Assembly (NCBI GenBank): GCA_026770585.1
Contig: MU646582.1
Span: 145,894-164,904 of the forward strand
Reading direction: 5' to 3'
DNA: 19,011 nucleotides
DNA from: Baffinella frigidus
Lineage: Eukaryota; Cryptophyceae; Cryptomonadales; Baffinellaceae
In this document: positions 17,683 through 19,011 of the stretch, piece after piece
Position numbering within the stretch: the first letter of the stretch is position 1
Layout: the number at the start of each line of letters is the position of its first letter
Made by a program: the position numbers and the translations under genes
The notes under the pieces: model-generated
Seen by the model: the letters and a program-made list of their open reading frames with translations, nothing else
Database searches by the model: none
What the model was told of the DNA's origin: nothing

Positions 17683-18079
17683 CTTCCTGTCGGTTCAGGA
17701 ATTCACCCTGGAACCTTGTCTTTCCAGGGGCACGGCGGCCGGCTTGAAGAAGAAGGCACGGGAGCGCTCGCGTGAGGCGGCGTGTGGGTGCCTCTCACAC
17801 GCCTCTACACACTCTGAACAGCAGATGCGAGGGCATGGAGCTGGGAGCTGCGAACAACCAATTTTTCGGGTCGTAAGGTTGTGAGGCTCATAGATATTTC
17901 GCCCCCTCCAAAATTTTACAGGTGAAATTTGATTACCCCCCATGAAATGTACATGGAAATTTCGGGGGGGGGCGATAAATTGATGTCGATTTTTTCGGAT
18001 TTGGATCCAGTGGGCGTGCGACAGGGTTCAGCGGTTGTTTGTAGCCGGAGGGGGTTGTCGAGAAGAAGATACGGAGAGG
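17683..18079. promoter_or_regulatory. Putative bidirectional promoter region between SET gene and TMEM147
   Basis: The two start codons are divergent and 397 bp apart, so both 5' UTRs and any core promoters must fall here unless non-coding first exons exist. I see no clear TATA box. The segment from 17683 to 17885 is GC-rich unique sequence; 17886-17995 is an imperfect foldback. Confidence 0.5.
17886..17995. mobile_element. Imperfect foldback element in the intergenic region
   Basis: Arms run from about ATAGATATTTCGCCCCCTCC to the inverted GGGGGGGCGATAAATTGAT. The interior (ACAGGTGAAATTT ... CCCCCCATGAAA) resembles the centre of the foldback at 9099-9250, where ACAGGTGAATTTCATGGGGG occurs. 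Approximate ends; no clear target duplication. Confidence 0.45.
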
Positions 18080-18783
18080 ATGACGTACCTGCACTTCGCC
18101 AACTGCGTGGCGCTGACCTTCGTCCCGCCATATATCCTCTACAAGTCCAAGCTGTGAGTTGAATCCCGGATCGCGTGGACCCTCTCTTGCGAAGCCCCTT
18201 TTAGCTCTTTACAGGAGGAACGAGCCCACACAGAACTTCAGAGGCGAGAGAATCGCATGTGCACGCAGTGGGAGTTCCGGAATCCTTCAGCGAGCACGGC
18301 GACCGTGTCGCACTGCTCGGAGTAGGATCCATAAAACTGGGATCCTGACCCGAGCCTCCCGTTCTCACCGCCACGCCCCCTGGGAGGCTCGGTCCGTGTT
18401 CGGTGCCGAACAATGTGGGGGATCCAGGAGAATGATACACCAGGGTAGTTGCCGGGTGCGGCGGGGCCTTCCCGACGTGGCTAACACACGTCACCCGCGC
18501 CCTCACTCCCCGAGATGCTCCCGGTCCGCCCTGGCTTCCAAGGGCTTAAGCCTCATCTCATTCCTCTGTCTGAACACACACCACTCCTCGCACGCCCCCC
18601 TCCCCTCCTGCAGCGGATCTCTTCCCCCTCCTCATCACCGATCGCCACTCTGACGCCTGTCCCTGGGAGGTCTCCCCCTGGCGTGAAGCGGTGTTTATCG
18701 ATTTATTAAACCTCGCTTTCCCCCCGTGCAGGATGGACATCGCGAGCACCTCGCAGATAGGCTACGCGGCCTTCATCTACGTG
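18080..18783 (+). CDS. TMEM147: TMEM147 (DUF2053) family ER membrane protein, first two exons (partial)
   Basis: Exon 1 is 18080-18153, ending AAGCT|GTGAGT; exon 2 starts at 18732 after CCGTGCAG. Joined they read MTYLHFANCVALTFVPPYIL then YKSKLMDIASTS and YAAFIYVV. The opening 'F-x-N-C-x-A-L-x-x-x-P-Y-x-x-Y-K' is the signature start of TMEM147, a multipass ER protein that in animals works with nicalin and NOMO at the translocon. The first hydrophobic helix is residues about 5-21. Exon 2 probably ends near 18783 (GTG|GTGACG); reading on hits a TAG at 18808 inside CCCTAGA repeats. The remaining exons are right of the window. The 578-nt intron shows no repeat family that I recognise. Confidence 0.72.
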
Positions 18784-18790
18784 GTGACGA

Positions 18791-18971
18791 CCCTAAACCC
18801 TAGACCCTAGACCCTAAACCCTAGACCCAAGACCCAAGACCCTAAACCCCAAACCCTAGACCCTAGACCCTACGCGAGCACCTAGAAGATGCGGTACGCG
18901 GCGTTCATCTACGTGATGACCACGCTAAACCCTAAACCCTCAACCCTAAACCCTAGACCCTGAACCCTAAA
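18791..18971. repeat. CCCTAAA/CCCTAGA telomere-like arrays after TMEM147 exon 2 copies
   Basis: 18791-18870 and 18924-18971 are degenerate CCCTAAA runs, each beginning right after a copy of exon 2. Confidence 0.85.
18873..18925 (+). pseudogene. Decoy copy of TMEM147 exon 2 (3' part) with in-frame stop
   Basis: Repeats the exon from GCGAGCACCT to the FIYV codons, but with TAG where exon 2 has TCG and with GATGCGG for GATAGGC. It ends in ACCACGCTAAACCC and runs into CCCTAAA repeats. Confidence 0.75.
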
Positions 18972-19006
18972 GCTACGCGGCCTTCATCTACGTGGTGACC
19001 ACGCTA
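18972..19006 (+). pseudogene. Second decoy copy of TMEM147 exon 2 (3' part)
   Basis: Starts at GCTACGCGGCC and repeats AAFIYVVTT, again followed by CTAAACCC at the window edge. It lacks the acceptor and the first part of the exon. Confidence 0.7.
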
Positions 19007-19011
19007 AACCC

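Noticed and set aside
18159-18653. 164-codon plus-strand frame as a separate gene
   Set aside because: It starts at the last bases of the TMEM147 exon 1 region and covers its intron; composition and residue pattern show no recognisable family.

Overview
This is a nuclear segment of a eukaryote, most likely a microalga or other protist with plant-type telomere repeats. The evidence is spliceosomal GT-AG introns, very long introns packed with TTTAGGG/CCCTAAA-like repeats and their variants (CCCTACA, TTTCGGG, TTGAGGG), GC-rich exons, and two eukaryote-only protein families. The lineage (prasinophyte-like green alga, chromerid, dinoflagellate relative or other) cannot be decided from the sequence. 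No open reading frame in the window is a whole gene; the genes appear only when short exons are joined by phase.

Almost the whole window (17682 down to 519, minus strand) is one gene. Thirteen small exons (30 to 235 bp, 1263 bp and 421 codons in total) join in perfect phase into a protein with a short basic N-terminus, one membrane-spanning segment, and a split SET domain of the Rubisco-LSMT/SETD3/SETD6 class of protein methyltransferases. The SET landmarks come in the right order: GVGRRGL, VPPHLCISIDG, VFLLYEARN, RPFLCALP, WLWACSIVLSRSW, APVADM|VNHHH, RNLSVGDE|VVISYGD, HYGFHL. The 3' end lies beyond position 1. Twelve introns make up about 93% of the span.

A second gene starts divergently at 18080 on the plus strand. 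Its first two exons encode the N-terminus of a TMEM147 (DUF2053) family ER membrane protein. The roughly 400 bp between the two start codons (17683-18079) is a putative shared promoter region and contains a foldback repeat.

The introns have an unusual architecture. Nearly every exon is surrounded by broken partial copies of itself ('decoys') that still carry the splice acceptor or donor. Copies upstream of an exon hold its 5' edge and copies downstream hold its 3' edge, with simple or telomere-like repeats in between. This is what repeated tandem duplications with one breakpoint inside an exon would leave if one intact exon had to survive. TMEM147 exon 2 shows the same pattern.

On top of this sit at least six families of short foldback (MITE-like) elements with recognisable termini and target-site duplications of 2, 4 or 5 bp. 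Several are inserted inside decoys, which gives both an order of events and paralogous empty sites. Intron 4 also holds a fragment resembling the helicase part of a CRESS-DNA replication protein (Rep), a probable endogenous viral or plasmid relic.
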